NCBI GenBank assembly: GCA_019912315.1 | Contig: JAIOJA010000016.1 | Location: 174,880-238,879, forward strand | Length of the DNA stretch: 64,000 nucleotides | Reading direction: 5' to 3' | Source of the DNA: Planctomycetota bacterium | Lineage (GTDB): Bacteria > Planctomycetota > UBA8742 > UBA2392 | Shown: in pieces, positions 27,044 through 34,695 of the stretch | How positions within the stretch are numbered: the first letter of the stretch is position 1 | Layout: each line of letters begins with the position of its first letter | The notes under the pieces: generated by a model | What the model saw: the letters and a program-made list of their open reading frames with translations, nothing else | Database searches by the model: none | Told to the model about the DNA's origin: nothing | Position numbers and translations under genes: made by a program

Positions 27044-28648
27044 CTAGTCTTCTTCGATTTCTTCTTCGTAATCCTGAGGGTTGAAGTGTCCGGTTTCCAT
27101 GGCGGCAGTGACGTTGGCGTTGCGTGCCGACTTGGCGCTGGAAACGTCGCCGCGTGCGTAGGGCGGAACTTCTGCCGGTTGCTCATAGCGCTGCACGGTG
27201 TGGTCTTCGAACTTCTCGTTGACGTCGTGAATGTGCTGGACAAGCAGGTCCTGCAAGTCGTTCAGCGCGAGTTGCAGCATGTCAATCAACTCATCCACAC
27301 CCTGCTTGTCGATAATCATGGGCGGTGCGATCAGCACGTGGTCGCCCCAAAGCCCGTTGATCGAGCGTCTGGGGTAGATCAGCAGGCCGTGCTTTCGCGC
27401 GAGCTCGGTCAATTCGAGCGCGACAAACCAGTTGGCCGGGAAGGGCTCGCGTGTGTGGCGGTTCTGCACGAATTCGAGCCCGGCCAGCAGTCCGCGACCA
27501 CGTATGTCGCCGATGCTGGGAAACACTTCCTTCAACTTGTGCAGGCGTTCGTGCATGTAGGTGCCGACGATTGCCGCGTTCTCGACAAGTTCGTTGTCGA
27601 GGATTTCGTTGACGGCCGCGAGTGAGATGGCGGCACTCAAGGGGTTGCCTGCGTAAGTGTGCCCGTGCATGAACCCACCGGAGTCAAGCACTGGCTGCAC
27701 GACGGCGTCACTGGCAATGATCGCGCCCATGGGTGTGTAGCCACTGCTGAGCCCCTTGCTGGTTGCGACGATGTCCGGCGTTATGTCCCAGTGCTCGAAG
27801 CCGAAGAACGTGCCCGTGCGCCCGCAGCCCATCATGACGTCGTCGATGATCAGCAGGATGTTGTGTTCGTTGCAGATGCGCTCAACCAGCGGGAAGTATT
27901 CGTCCGGTGGCACAGCGCCGCCGGTGGTGGAGCCGCCGATCGGCTCAACGATGAAGGCTGCGATGTTCTCTGAGCCGTAGACCTGCAGCTTCTTCTCAAG
28001 CTCCAGTGCGCAGGCGACCCCGCACTTGGGGTACTCTTTTTCGATGGGACAGTGGTAGCAGAAGGGCGCACTGACTTTCGGCGAATGCACGGTCATGGCG
28101 CGAAACGGCTTGTTGAGCGGCGAGTAGTCCGTTGTGGACAGCGCACCCAGAGTCGCTCCGTGGTAGCTGGGTCGTGTCGCTACAATCTGGGACTTGCCGC
28201 GCTGGCCCACGGTCCACCAGTACTGGCGCGCCAGCTTCATGGCCGCTTCGACCGCTTCACTGCCGGAGTTCACGAAGAACACGCGGTTGAGCTCCGGCGG
28301 TGAAAGTTTCACCAGTAACTCGGCCAGGTCGTTGGCGGGTTTGTTCTCAAACTGCTGGCGGTAGGTGAAGGCGATTTTATTGAGCTGATTTACAGCCGCT
28401 TCGATTACACGTTTGTTGCCATGCCCGAGGTTGGCGGAGATCGCCCCGCTGCAACCGTCCAGGTAGCGGTTGCCGTCCGTGTCGAAGATGTAGATGCCTT
28501 CGCCATAGTCCGCGGTCGGGAGGCGCTTGCGGTCCTGGTAGAAAAGGTGCGGTTTTTCCGCGCCAGGAATGCCGAACGTTTCGCCTGCTACGTAGCTGGT
28601 GCGCTCGTAGTCGGAGGGTGTGCGCTTGCCGATTTTTTCCAGGGACAA
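27044..28648 (-). CDS. Class III aminotransferase; proposed N6-acetyl-beta-lysine transaminase
   Basis: This 534-residue protein is of the ornithine/GABA/DAPA-aminotransferase type. The PLP lysine is in VATSKGLSSGYTPMGA, with FFVNSGSEAVEAAMKLAR and IIDDVMMGCGRTG. It is about 80-100 residues longer than usual. The extra part is a C-terminal tail after the fold, ending in a very acidic stretch (DYEEEIEED). The start appears to be TTG at 28648, weakly supported, 3 bp after the ABC ATPase stop. Its place between the transporter and the CoA-transferase fits transamination at C3 of N6-acetyl-beta-lysine to the 3-keto acid. Biochemical work on beta-lysine catabolism in a Pseudomonas described separate transaminases for that step and for GABA. 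Confidence 0.82.
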   Translation of the reverse strand: MSLEKIGKRTPSDYERTSYVAGETFGIPGAEKPHLFYQDRKRLPTADYGEGIYIFDTDGNRYLDGCSGAISANLGHGNKRVIEAAVNQLNKIAFTYRQQFENKPANDLAELLVKLSPPELNRVFFVNSGSEAVEAAMKLARQYWWTVGQRGKSQIVATRPSYHGATLGALSTTDYSPLNKPFRAMTVHSPKVSAPFCYHCPIEKEYPKCGVACALELEKKLQVYGSENIAAFIVEPIGGSTTGGAVPPDEYFPLVERICNEHNILLIIDDVMMGCGRTGTFFGFEHWDITPDIVATSKGLSSGYTPMGAIIASDAVVQPVLDSGGFMHGHTYAGNPLSAAISLAAVNEILDNELVENAAIVGTYMHERLHKLKEVFPSIGDIRGRGLLAGLEFVQNRHTREPFPANWFVALELTELARKHGLLIYPRRSINGLWGDHVLIAPPMIIDKQGVDELIDMLQLALNDLQDLLVQHIHDVNEKFEDHTVQRYEQPAEVPPYARGDVSSAKSARNANVTAAMETGHFNPQDYEEEIEED

Positions 28649-28651
28649 TGG

Positions 28652-29398
28652 CTAGCCTGTTAGTGCGGCCATGAACTCGCGGGCGCGCTCAGCCTGCGGG
28701 TTGTCGATGACCTGTTCCGTTAATCCGCGTTCCACAATCCTGCCTTCGTCCATGAAGCACACGCGGTTTGAGGCGCGCTTCGCGAAGTTAATGTCGTGCG
28801 TAACGACCACCATGGTCATGCCTTCGGATGCAAGATCCGCAAGCAATTCGTTTATTCCAGCAATCAGTTCAACATCCAGCGCGCTTGTGACTTCATCAAG
28901 CAGCAGTACGTCCGGCTTCATCGCCAGTGCGCGTGCGATTGCAACCCGCTGCTTCTGGCCGCCTGACAACTGCGCGGGCCAAGCTTCGGCCTTGTCGGCG
29001 AGCCCGACGCGGTCCAGCAGTTGAAAGGCAGTCTCGCGCGCCTTTGCCTTGCTGACGCCTTTGACAGTGACCGGTCCCTCCATCACGTTCTCGATGGCGC
29101 GGCGGTGCGGAAACAGGTTGAAGTGCTGGAACACCATGCCGGTTCGCGCGCGGTGCCCGTTGATCTGCGCCGGCGTCATTGCGCGATAGCCCAGCGTTTC
29201 ACCCTGCCAAAGCAGCTCGCCTTCGTCCGGTGTCTCCAGCAGGTTCATGCAGCGAAGCAGCGTACTCTTGCCGCTGCCCGAAGGGCCGATCAGCGTGACG
29301 ACCTCGTGCTTTTTTACTTTGAGATCGACGCCCTTAAGTACATGCAGGTCGCCGAAACTCTTGTGCACGCCGCGTGCCTCGAACAGAACTTCGCTCAT
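28652..29398 (-). CDS. Polar amino-acid ABC transporter ATP-binding protein
   Basis: This 248-residue protein has Walker A GPSGSGKST, Q-loop VFQHFNLFPH, signature LSGGQKQR and Walker B VLLLDEVTSALD. The Q-loop and the switch histidine region (VVVTHDINFAKRAS) place it in the GlnQ/HisP family. The ATG at 29398 overlaps the permease stop (ATGA). It energises the fused binding-protein/permease encoded just upstream and probably imports lysine or beta-lysine (inference from context). Confidence 0.92.
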   Translation of the reverse strand: MSEVLFEARGVHKSFGDLHVLKGVDLKVKKHEVVTLIGPSGSGKSTLLRCMNLLETPDEGELLWQGETLGYRAMTPAQINGHRARTGMVFQHFNLFPHRRAIENVMEGPVTVKGVSKAKARETAFQLLDRVGLADKAEAWPAQLSGGQKQRVAIARALAMKPDVLLLDEVTSALDVELIAGINELLADLASEGMTMVVVTHDINFAKRASNRVCFMDEGRIVERGLTEQVIDNPQAERAREFMAALTG

Positions 29399-31050
29399 GC
29401 CGCCGCTCCCTTCAATCCCGTGGAGCGCATCATGTAGCGTTCCCAACCCTTCACTCCCTGGTCGAGTACCGTGATGATCACCAGGTAAAACACTCCGGCG
29501 ACCAGGAACGGCATGAACGGCTGCCCGGTCTGGAACACGATGTTGCGCGCCGTGTAGGTCAACTCAATCAGCGTGATCGCACCGACCAGCGACGTGTCCT
29601 TGATCAGCACAACGAGATTGTTGCCCAGCGACGCGACACTGTTGCGGAACGCCTGCGGCAGCACAACGCGCCGCAGCGTTGAAGCACGCGACATGCCCAG
29701 CGACGCCGCGGCCTCCCACTGGCCCTTCTCGATGCTCAGGATGCCGCCGCGGATGGTCTCGGCGTTATAGGCGCCGGTGTTGATCACGAGCGCCACCAGC
29801 GCGGCGCCGAAAGCTCCCATCAACTCACTTCCGGCCGCCTCATTGAATACTGTCGCGATGCCGTAGTAGGCGACAAAAAGTTGCACCAGCAGCGGCGTAC
29901 CACGCACGACAACAATGTAGCCCTGCGCGAGTTTCTGGATGATCTGGTTCTTGCTGACAGACCCTACACCTACAATGGTGCCCAGCAGCAGCGCGAGGAT
30001 CAGCGTCAGCAGCGACAACTCCAGCGTGATGATTGCGCCGCGCTTGAACAGGTTCAGCCACTGGCTCAGGTCGTTGGCGAAGCCGGGCTTTTCGTCTTTG
30101 ATGTCCGTTTCTTCGACGACCGGTGATTCGCGCGGGATGTCTGCTGCGAAGTCACCCCAGGATTGCAGAAGCACGTCGAGGTCCGGTTCAACACCGACCC
30201 ATTTTTTGTAGATCCGTGTGTACGTGCCGTCCTGGACAATTTCGAACAGCGCCCCGTTGGCTAGGTGCACCAGTTGCGGTGACTCCTTGCGCGCGGCGAT
30301 GCCGCAGGCTTCCTGGTATAGCAGCGGGCCCCATGGGCGAACCTGGGCGCCACCCTGCTTGATGTACCAGCCGCCCACAATTTTGTCGGAGACGAAGGCG
30401 TCGACTTTGTTGGTCTTGATGGCCGCAACGATCTCGGCCTCGCTTCCGAACTGGATGATTTCGACGTTCGGAAACTCATCCGGGTGGTCGCGCATGTAGG
30501 TTGCGTATGTCGAATCTTCCGTTACGCCAAAGCGCAGCCCGTCGAGTGATTGCGTGCCGCTCGGCGCAAACACCTGCGCGCCGCTGACGTAATAGGGCAG
30601 CGTGAAGTGCATGCTTTGCAGACGCTCGTCCGTGATTGCCATGCTGCCGCAGACCAGGTCGTACTTCCGGCTCTGCAGGCCCTGCTGGATTGCCGCCCAG
30701 TCATTCTGCACTAACGCGGGCTCCAAGCCGATGCGCTCGGCCAGCACCGTTGCGATGTCGGCATCGAAACCTGTCAGCTTGCCTTCTGCATCGGTTGTGC
30801 TGAACGGCTGAAACGCGCCGGACATGGCGAGGCTCAACTCGCCGTCTTTGATGGTCAAGCCTTCCTGCGCGGCCAACGGGGACGAGAAACCGACGCAGCT
30901 TGCAACAGCAAATACCCAATAACTAATAACCAATAACCAATTGCGTCTGCGGTGAATTGGAAACTGGTTGTTGAGTTCCGGCAACGCAGTGCGTTGCCCA
31001 GGAACGCTTTGCCTCTGGCAAATTGGATATTCGCTGGTTGAACCCCTCAC
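29395..31050 (-). CDS. Fused solute-binding protein and permease of a polar amino-acid ABC transporter
   Basis: The protein has 551 residues. After a hydrophobic leader (NWLLVISYWVFAVASCVGF, cleavage likely near AAQEG), residues of about 60-300 form a family 3 solute-binding domain (DLVCGSMAITDERL, GVTEDSTYATYM). Then comes a HisM/GlnP-type permease (LELSLLTLILALLLGTIVGV, VVRGTPLLVQLF, AYNAETIRGGILSIEKGQ). Fusions of these two parts are known in this transporter family. The chosen start is GTG at 31050, overlapping the ablB stop (GTGA), because GGAGG lies 4 nt upstream. That gives an unusually long tail of about 37 residues before the leader. A TTG at 30984 would give a short leader but lacks a ribosome binding site. 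The hydrophobic core is encoded by a heptamer repeat. Confidence 0.87.
   Translation of the reverse strand: MRGSTSEYPICQRQSVPGQRTALPELNNQFPIHRRRNWLLVISYWVFAVASCVGFSSPLAAQEGLTIKDGELSLAMSGAFQPFSTTDAEGKLTGFDADIATVLAERIGLEPALVQNDWAAIQQGLQSRKYDLVCGSMAITDERLQSMHFTLPYYVSGAQVFAPSGTQSLDGLRFGVTEDSTYATYMRDHPDEFPNVEIIQFGSEAEIVAAIKTNKVDAFVSDKIVGGWYIKQGGAQVRPWGPLLYQEACGIAARKESPQLVHLANGALFEIVQDGTYTRIYKKWVGVEPDLDVLLQSWGDFAADIPRESPVVEETDIKDEKPGFANDLSQWLNLFKRGAIITLELSLLTLILALLLGTIVGVGSVSKNQIIQKLAQGYIVVVRGTPLLVQLFVAYYGIATVFNEAAGSELMGAFGAALVALVINTGAYNAETIRGGILSIEKGQWEAAASLGMSRASTLRRVVLPQAFRNSVASLGNNLVVLIKDTSLVGAITLIELTYTARNIVFQTGQPFMPFLVAGVFYLVIITVLDQGVKGWERYMMRSTGLKGAAA
30911..30943. repeat. CCAATAA heptamer repeat within the transporter leader
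   Basis: The plus strand carries CCAATAA-CTAATAA-CCAATAA-CCAATTG in tandem, an AT-rich island in a GC-rich genome. It lies within the reading frame of the minus-strand transporter gene and encodes part of its hydrophobic signal segment. A related AT-rich sequence (GGTTATTG next to GAATTGGGAACT) recurs at about 45338-45358, while GAATTGGAAACTGGTT follows the repeat here. This may be one member of an interspersed family. Confidence 0.55.
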
Positions 31051-31973
31051 GCGACCTCCACTGGCTGGCGGGTGTCGCGGCACCAGACATTCATGGACTC
31101 AAAGCCCTCGGGCATTTTGCAGTTGTTGACCAGGCGCCCGGTGTAGGTGTAGCCGAGTTTGGCGAAGCTGCAATTCATGCCGGGCTCCACGGCGCGGGCG
31201 ATGGTGTACACGTCCGTGATGCTGAACTCGCGCGCGAGGTCATGTTCCAACCCGCGCAGGATGGCGCTCATTATGCCCTTGCCGCGTTCGTCCTCGCGCG
31301 TAGCGCAGTCGGTCAACTCGGCACTCTTGCGTGTGTGGTGAATCTCGGCTGACGCGCAGGCGGCAATCCGTCCCCGCTCATCGCGCGCCACGCGGAAGTA
31401 TGACGTCTTCTGGTCGATAGCCTTCGCTACGCTGTGCGGTGAGATCGGCGTGGGATAGTCGTTGAACGTTCCGTCCATCAGCTCGGCAATCTCGGAGGCA
31501 TCCTCCGTCAGCGCCGGGCCGCAACTGTAACCGCCGGGCAATGCAGGATTCGTGCGTTGCTTGTGCTTGGCGATTTCGTAAACGTGATTGTTCTGTTCAG
31601 CGAACTGGTCTTTCGCACGCCGTGGCACGGGGTAGCCCGCCCACAGTTCCGCGTTGCTGCCGTCGCCGAAAAAGCCCCATATGGTCGCTTCGTGGTGCAA
31701 GCCCAGCCCGGACCAACCCACGTGCCCGGGCTTGGCATACACGATGACTTTGCTGTACAGCTCGCCGGCGTTCTCGCCGACAGCGGACGCAATCAAGGTT
31801 GACTTCCGCACGTCGGCGGGAGTCAGGTCAAAAAACTTCAGTCGACGGTTATAGGGGTCATACTGCGTCTCGACGGGCCTGAAGGCACCGCCGAGTTGCA
31901 AGGAGTACAATTCCCGTGTGTCCCCTATGTGTTCGCCGAAGCGGTCAATCAAGCTTTGTGCGAACATGTCCAT
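31047..31973 (-). CDS. ablB: Beta-lysine N6-acetyltransferase
   Basis: This 308-residue protein has a long N-terminal domain of about 150 residues followed by a GNAT fold (AACASAEIHHTRKSAELTDCATREDERGKG) ending LGYTYTGRLVNNCKMPEGFESMNVW, the AblB-specific tail. AblB acetylates the 6-amino group of beta-lysine; in methanogens and some bacteria the product is an osmolyte. Here the gene lies 3 bp after kamA and is followed by transporter, transaminase, CoA-transferase, thiolase and deacylase genes, which suits catabolism better than osmoprotection. Confidence 0.92.
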   Translation of the reverse strand: MDMFAQSLIDRFGEHIGDTRELYSLQLGGAFRPVETQYDPYNRRLKFFDLTPADVRKSTLIASAVGENAGELYSKVIVYAKPGHVGWSGLGLHHEATIWGFFGDGSNAELWAGYPVPRRAKDQFAEQNNHVYEIAKHKQRTNPALPGGYSCGPALTEDASEIAELMDGTFNDYPTPISPHSVAKAIDQKTSYFRVARDERGRIAACASAEIHHTRKSAELTDCATREDERGKGIMSAILRGLEHDLAREFSITDVYTIARAVEPGMNCSFAKLGYTYTGRLVNNCKMPEGFESMNVWCRDTRQPVEVA

Positions 31974-31976
31974 TTG

Positions 31977-33437
31977 CTACCTCGCGGGTTCCAGGTCAGA
32001 GAGTCCGGAGCCTTTCATGGCTTCTTTGATGATGGCGTCGTGCTGTGACGCGTCGCTCCAGCGTGTCCGCCCTTCCTCGGGCAACAGATCGATCGGGTCG
32101 AAGTACAGGTAGGCTTTCTGCTCATCGACATTCGGACTGCGGTAGACGCTGACTCCGGTTGTCGAGTCGTAGTAGTCGTAGCTGTGTACGTCGCGCTTGC
32201 CGCCGCCGCCCGGCACGTCGTTGACGAACAACGGTGTGTTGAAGCCGGCGGTCGCCCCGCGAACGTGGCGCTCGAGCTCGACGGTGTTGCCGACACTTGT
32301 GCGCAGCTCTTCGACGCCTTTGACCATGTCATGTTGGTAGACGTAGTAGGGCTGCACATTCATGTAGCTCAGCTTCTTCACCAGCAGGCGCATGGTTTCC
32401 GGCGTGTCGTTGACATTGCGGATCAGTACCGATTGGTTGCGCACCTTGACGCCGTGCCGGAACAACTCCTGCATCGCGTCGTGGGTGATCAGGCTGATTT
32501 CGTTCGGGCTGTTGAAGTGCGTGTGCAGGCAGACTTCCTTGCCAAGTTTGCGCCCGTGGTCCACCCACTTCACCAGCGTGCGGAACCACTTGCGGTCGCT
32601 CTGGATTTTCATGGGCATGACGGCCGGGCCTTTGGTGGCCAGGCGAATGCGGCGGATGTGCGGAATTGCCAGCAACGTGCTGAGAATTTCCTTGAGATGG
32701 ATCGGGGCGAGGTTCCAGGCGTCGCCGCCGCTGACAACCACGTCTTCAATCTCTGGACGAGACGCGATGTAGGCGAACGCCTTCTTCCATCGCTCAGGGC
32801 TGTACTTGTAGCCAACTTTCTCGACCTGGTTGGTATCGCCGCCGATGGCGTAGCTGCGCGTGCAGAATCGGCAGTACACGGGGCAGACATCCAACGGCAG
32901 AAACAGCACTTTGTCGGGGTAGCGGTGCACAAGCCCCGGCGTCGGTGAGTCATGCTGCTCGTGCAGGCTGTCGAGCGTGAGCTGCGGGTGTTCCGGCAGG
33001 CGCTTGCTGGCCACCGGCAGAAACTGGATGCGCAGGGGGTCGTCGTACGGGTTCTGCCAGTCGATACGGCTGATCAGGTACGGCGAGACCCGCACATTCA
33101 TGGGCGCCGCGCGCAGCCCGGCCTTCATATCTTCTACGAATTCGGGCGTAGCCAGCTCGCCGACAATCTCGGTCAGCTTGTCGGGGCTGGTGACGCTGCG
33201 GATCAACTGAAATTTGTGGTCCATGAACTGCTCATAGCCCACGCCCTTGAATGCGGGGATTTCGCGCCAGAATTCCTCGTCGGGGAAGTCGCGATGGCGC
33301 AGGTCCTGCTGCGTTGCTTCTTCTTTAAGTGCCTCGGGCACGACGACATCGCTGAGCTTATCGAGCTCAGCGATGTCCGCGACTTCCGGAATGTCTGCGA
33401 CAGTAGGCTCTTCAACTACCGAGGTTTGTTCCACCAT
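31977..33437 (-). CDS. ablA: L-lysine 2,3-aminomutase
   Basis: This 486-residue radical SAM enzyme holds its 4Fe-4S cluster with Cys185, Cys189 and Cys192 (DVCPVYCRFCTRSYAIGG). The PLP lysine is Lys414 (PGGGGKRDVHSYD), and VVSGGDAWNL is the SAM-binding GGD segment. The N-terminus is extended by an acidic stretch of roughly 40 residues compared with clostridial KamA. The ATG at 33437 has GGAG 8 nt upstream. It interconverts L-lysine and L-beta-lysine and is the committing step of the operon. Clostridial enzymes are oxygen-sensitive, while aerobes also carry homologues. Confidence 0.94.
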   Translation of the reverse strand: MVEQTSVVEEPTVADIPEVADIAELDKLSDVVVPEALKEEATQQDLRHRDFPDEEFWREIPAFKGVGYEQFMDHKFQLIRSVTSPDKLTEIVGELATPEFVEDMKAGLRAAPMNVRVSPYLISRIDWQNPYDDPLRIQFLPVASKRLPEHPQLTLDSLHEQHDSPTPGLVHRYPDKVLFLPLDVCPVYCRFCTRSYAIGGDTNQVEKVGYKYSPERWKKAFAYIASRPEIEDVVVSGGDAWNLAPIHLKEILSTLLAIPHIRRIRLATKGPAVMPMKIQSDRKWFRTLVKWVDHGRKLGKEVCLHTHFNSPNEISLITHDAMQELFRHGVKVRNQSVLIRNVNDTPETMRLLVKKLSYMNVQPYYVYQHDMVKGVEELRTSVGNTVELERHVRGATAGFNTPLFVNDVPGGGGKRDVHSYDYYDSTTGVSVYRSPNVDEQKAYLYFDPIDLLPEEGRTRWSDASQHDAIIKEAMKGSGLSDLEPAR

Positions 33438-33467
33438 TGGTTGCTCTCCAGCTTGATGTTGTGGCAG

Positions 33468-34100
33468 CTAGTTTTTCTTGAAGTTGTCCGGATCGCCACC
33501 GGCGCCCGCAGCATCGAGGCGCCCGCTAGCGCCGGAGTGAATGTCGCCGGTTGCCAGCATTGGACTGGCGTCAACGGAACGCGCTTCCATCAGATCAACG
33601 ATGCGCTGCAGCGACATCGCAATCGCGGAGCGCTCGAGCTCAGGCAGGTCATGGAGCTTCTGAACAAGCTGATCCTGAATCGGGGATGGCGCACGATAGG
33701 CGAGCTTGAAGCCGGCATCGGTCGGCTGCAACAGCACGCGACGACGGTCGATGTCATCGCGTTTGCGGATGACAAAACCGGCGCGTTCAAGGCGGTCAAT
33801 GATGCCGGTGATCGTGCTGGCACTCACGAATACTCGGCGGCTGAGCTCGGCCGAGGTCATCGCACCGTCGTCGCAAAGAGTCAGCAGGCAAACGAGTTGC
33901 GGCCCGGTAATCCCGAACTGAGCGACGAGTTTGCGCGAGTGGATATCTACAGCGCGGATGATTCTGCGCAGGCTCTGCAGGATGGTCAGCTCCTTTTCGT
34001 CGGCTGGGACATCAGGACCTGATTGAGAAAGGAGGCGACTCGACGGCTGCTGAGAACTACCTAAATCTTTGCTTCTGTTAGACTTATGGCTCCTGGCCAT
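33468..34100 (-). CDS. MarR-family transcriptional regulator of the lysine operon
   Basis: This 210-residue protein has a winged-helix core GITGPQLVCLLTLCDDGAMT, then ELSRRVFVSASTITGIIDRLERAGFVIRKRDDIDRRR, the MarR recognition helix and wing. Both ends carry low-complexity extensions (about 35 residues N-terminal, 30 Gly/Ala-rich C-terminal). The ATG at 34100 has GAGGG 5 nt upstream. It is the promoter-proximal gene, 30 bp before ablA, so it probably regulates its own operon through the palindromes upstream. MarR proteins are usually released by a pathway metabolite, here perhaps lysine or beta-lysine (inference). Confidence 0.9.
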   Translation of the reverse strand: MARSHKSNRSKDLGSSQQPSSRLLSQSGPDVPADEKELTILQSLRRIIRAVDIHSRKLVAQFGITGPQLVCLLTLCDDGAMTSAELSRRVFVSASTITGIIDRLERAGFVIRKRDDIDRRRVLLQPTDAGFKLAYRAPSPIQDQLVQKLHDLPELERSAIAMSLQRIVDLMEARSVDASPMLATGDIHSGASGRLDAAGAGGDPDNFKKN

Positions 34101-34149
34101 CGGGACCCTCTGTTACACGACCGCAGCTGAAACCATCGCAAGAGAAAAC

Positions 34150-34177
34150 ATGATAGTCATAATCATTTCAATTGAAA
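34150..34177 (-). promoter_or_regulatory. Candidate operator palindromes upstream of the MarR/lysine operon
   Basis: Two overlapping palindromes lie 50-77 bp before the MarR start in an AT-rich island: ATGAT-7nt-ATCAT at 34150-34166 and the perfect 12-bp TTTCAATTGAAA at 34166-34177. Size, symmetry and position fit a MarR operator overlapping a promoter. A TATCAT element on the minus strand (34154-34149) could serve as a -10 box. Confidence 0.5.
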
Positions 34178-34695
34178 GGGTTTTTTCGGCACACCACCCG
34201 CCCGGGTTGACGGTGTTCCAAGCGGTCCTCACAGGTCCTAAGAAGTACACGAACCTCGGGCGCGGAGACGCAAAGAAAAGCATCCGCCCCGACCGGGCCT
34301 GTCCGCCGAAGCCTTGGTGAAAGCGGAAGGGCCCGGTCGTCCTGCGTGAGCGTGCATCACGCAAATTCAGTCAGCCACGGATACCGCGCGTCGCGCTCAA
34401 AGCGTGGTTCACGGACACGACAGGCTCACGCAAAACCCGCAAAACTGCGCCGTCCGCATCGGTGGCAGATTGACCCGTGGCGTCGTGGCCGTTGTCGCTT
34501 GCGGCGGTTGTCCTTCGCACACATGAAAGAAACTTATGCGGGACCGTTTGGAACTGTTGGGGTTGAACTTCGGGTACCGACCGACGCCTGCGTTGCCGCG
34601 CGCCGCAATTGATTTGGACGGGATTTCGCGCCTCGACTGGCTCAAGGCTCCCAACCTACCGAGCTCGACGGAAACCACGGTATCCCTGCCGGATC
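34178..34695. other. Non-coding stretch between the lysine and metal operons
   Basis: About 520 bp with only short overlapping open frames on both strands, none with a recognisable domain or a good ribosome binding site. It contains the long hairpin at 34291-34338. The rest, for example around 34360-34520, is rich in short internal repeats of CGC/CAC character and looks like an interspersed non-coding repeat, not a decayed gene. It also separates the 5' end of one minus-strand operon from the 3' end of another. Confidence 0.4.
34291..34338. repeat. Long-stem hairpin, possible interspersed REP/MITE-like element
   Basis: A perfect 9-bp inverted repeat (GACCGGGCC and GGCCCGGTC) encloses 30 nt that can fold further (TCCGC... 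pairing with ...GCGGA, around GAAGCCTTGGTG). It lies downstream of the metal operon's last gene on the minus strand but 360 bp away, too far for a simple terminator. Inner segments of this kind (TTCACCAAGGCTTCGGCGGA on the minus strand) are, from memory, found as repeats in several bacterial genomes. Only one copy is present here. Confidence 0.4.

Noticed and set aside
26423..27625. A 400-codon plus-strand open frame across the CoA-transferase and aminotransferase genes
   Set aside because: Antisense shadow. The minus-strand genes have clear family motifs and operon spacing.
31047..33437. AblA/AblB as a compatible-solute (N6-acetyl-beta-lysine) osmolyte pair
   Set aside because: Possible in isolation. 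Here the pair is followed without a gap by import, transamination, CoA-transfer, thiolysis, deacylation and GABA genes, which fits catabolism.
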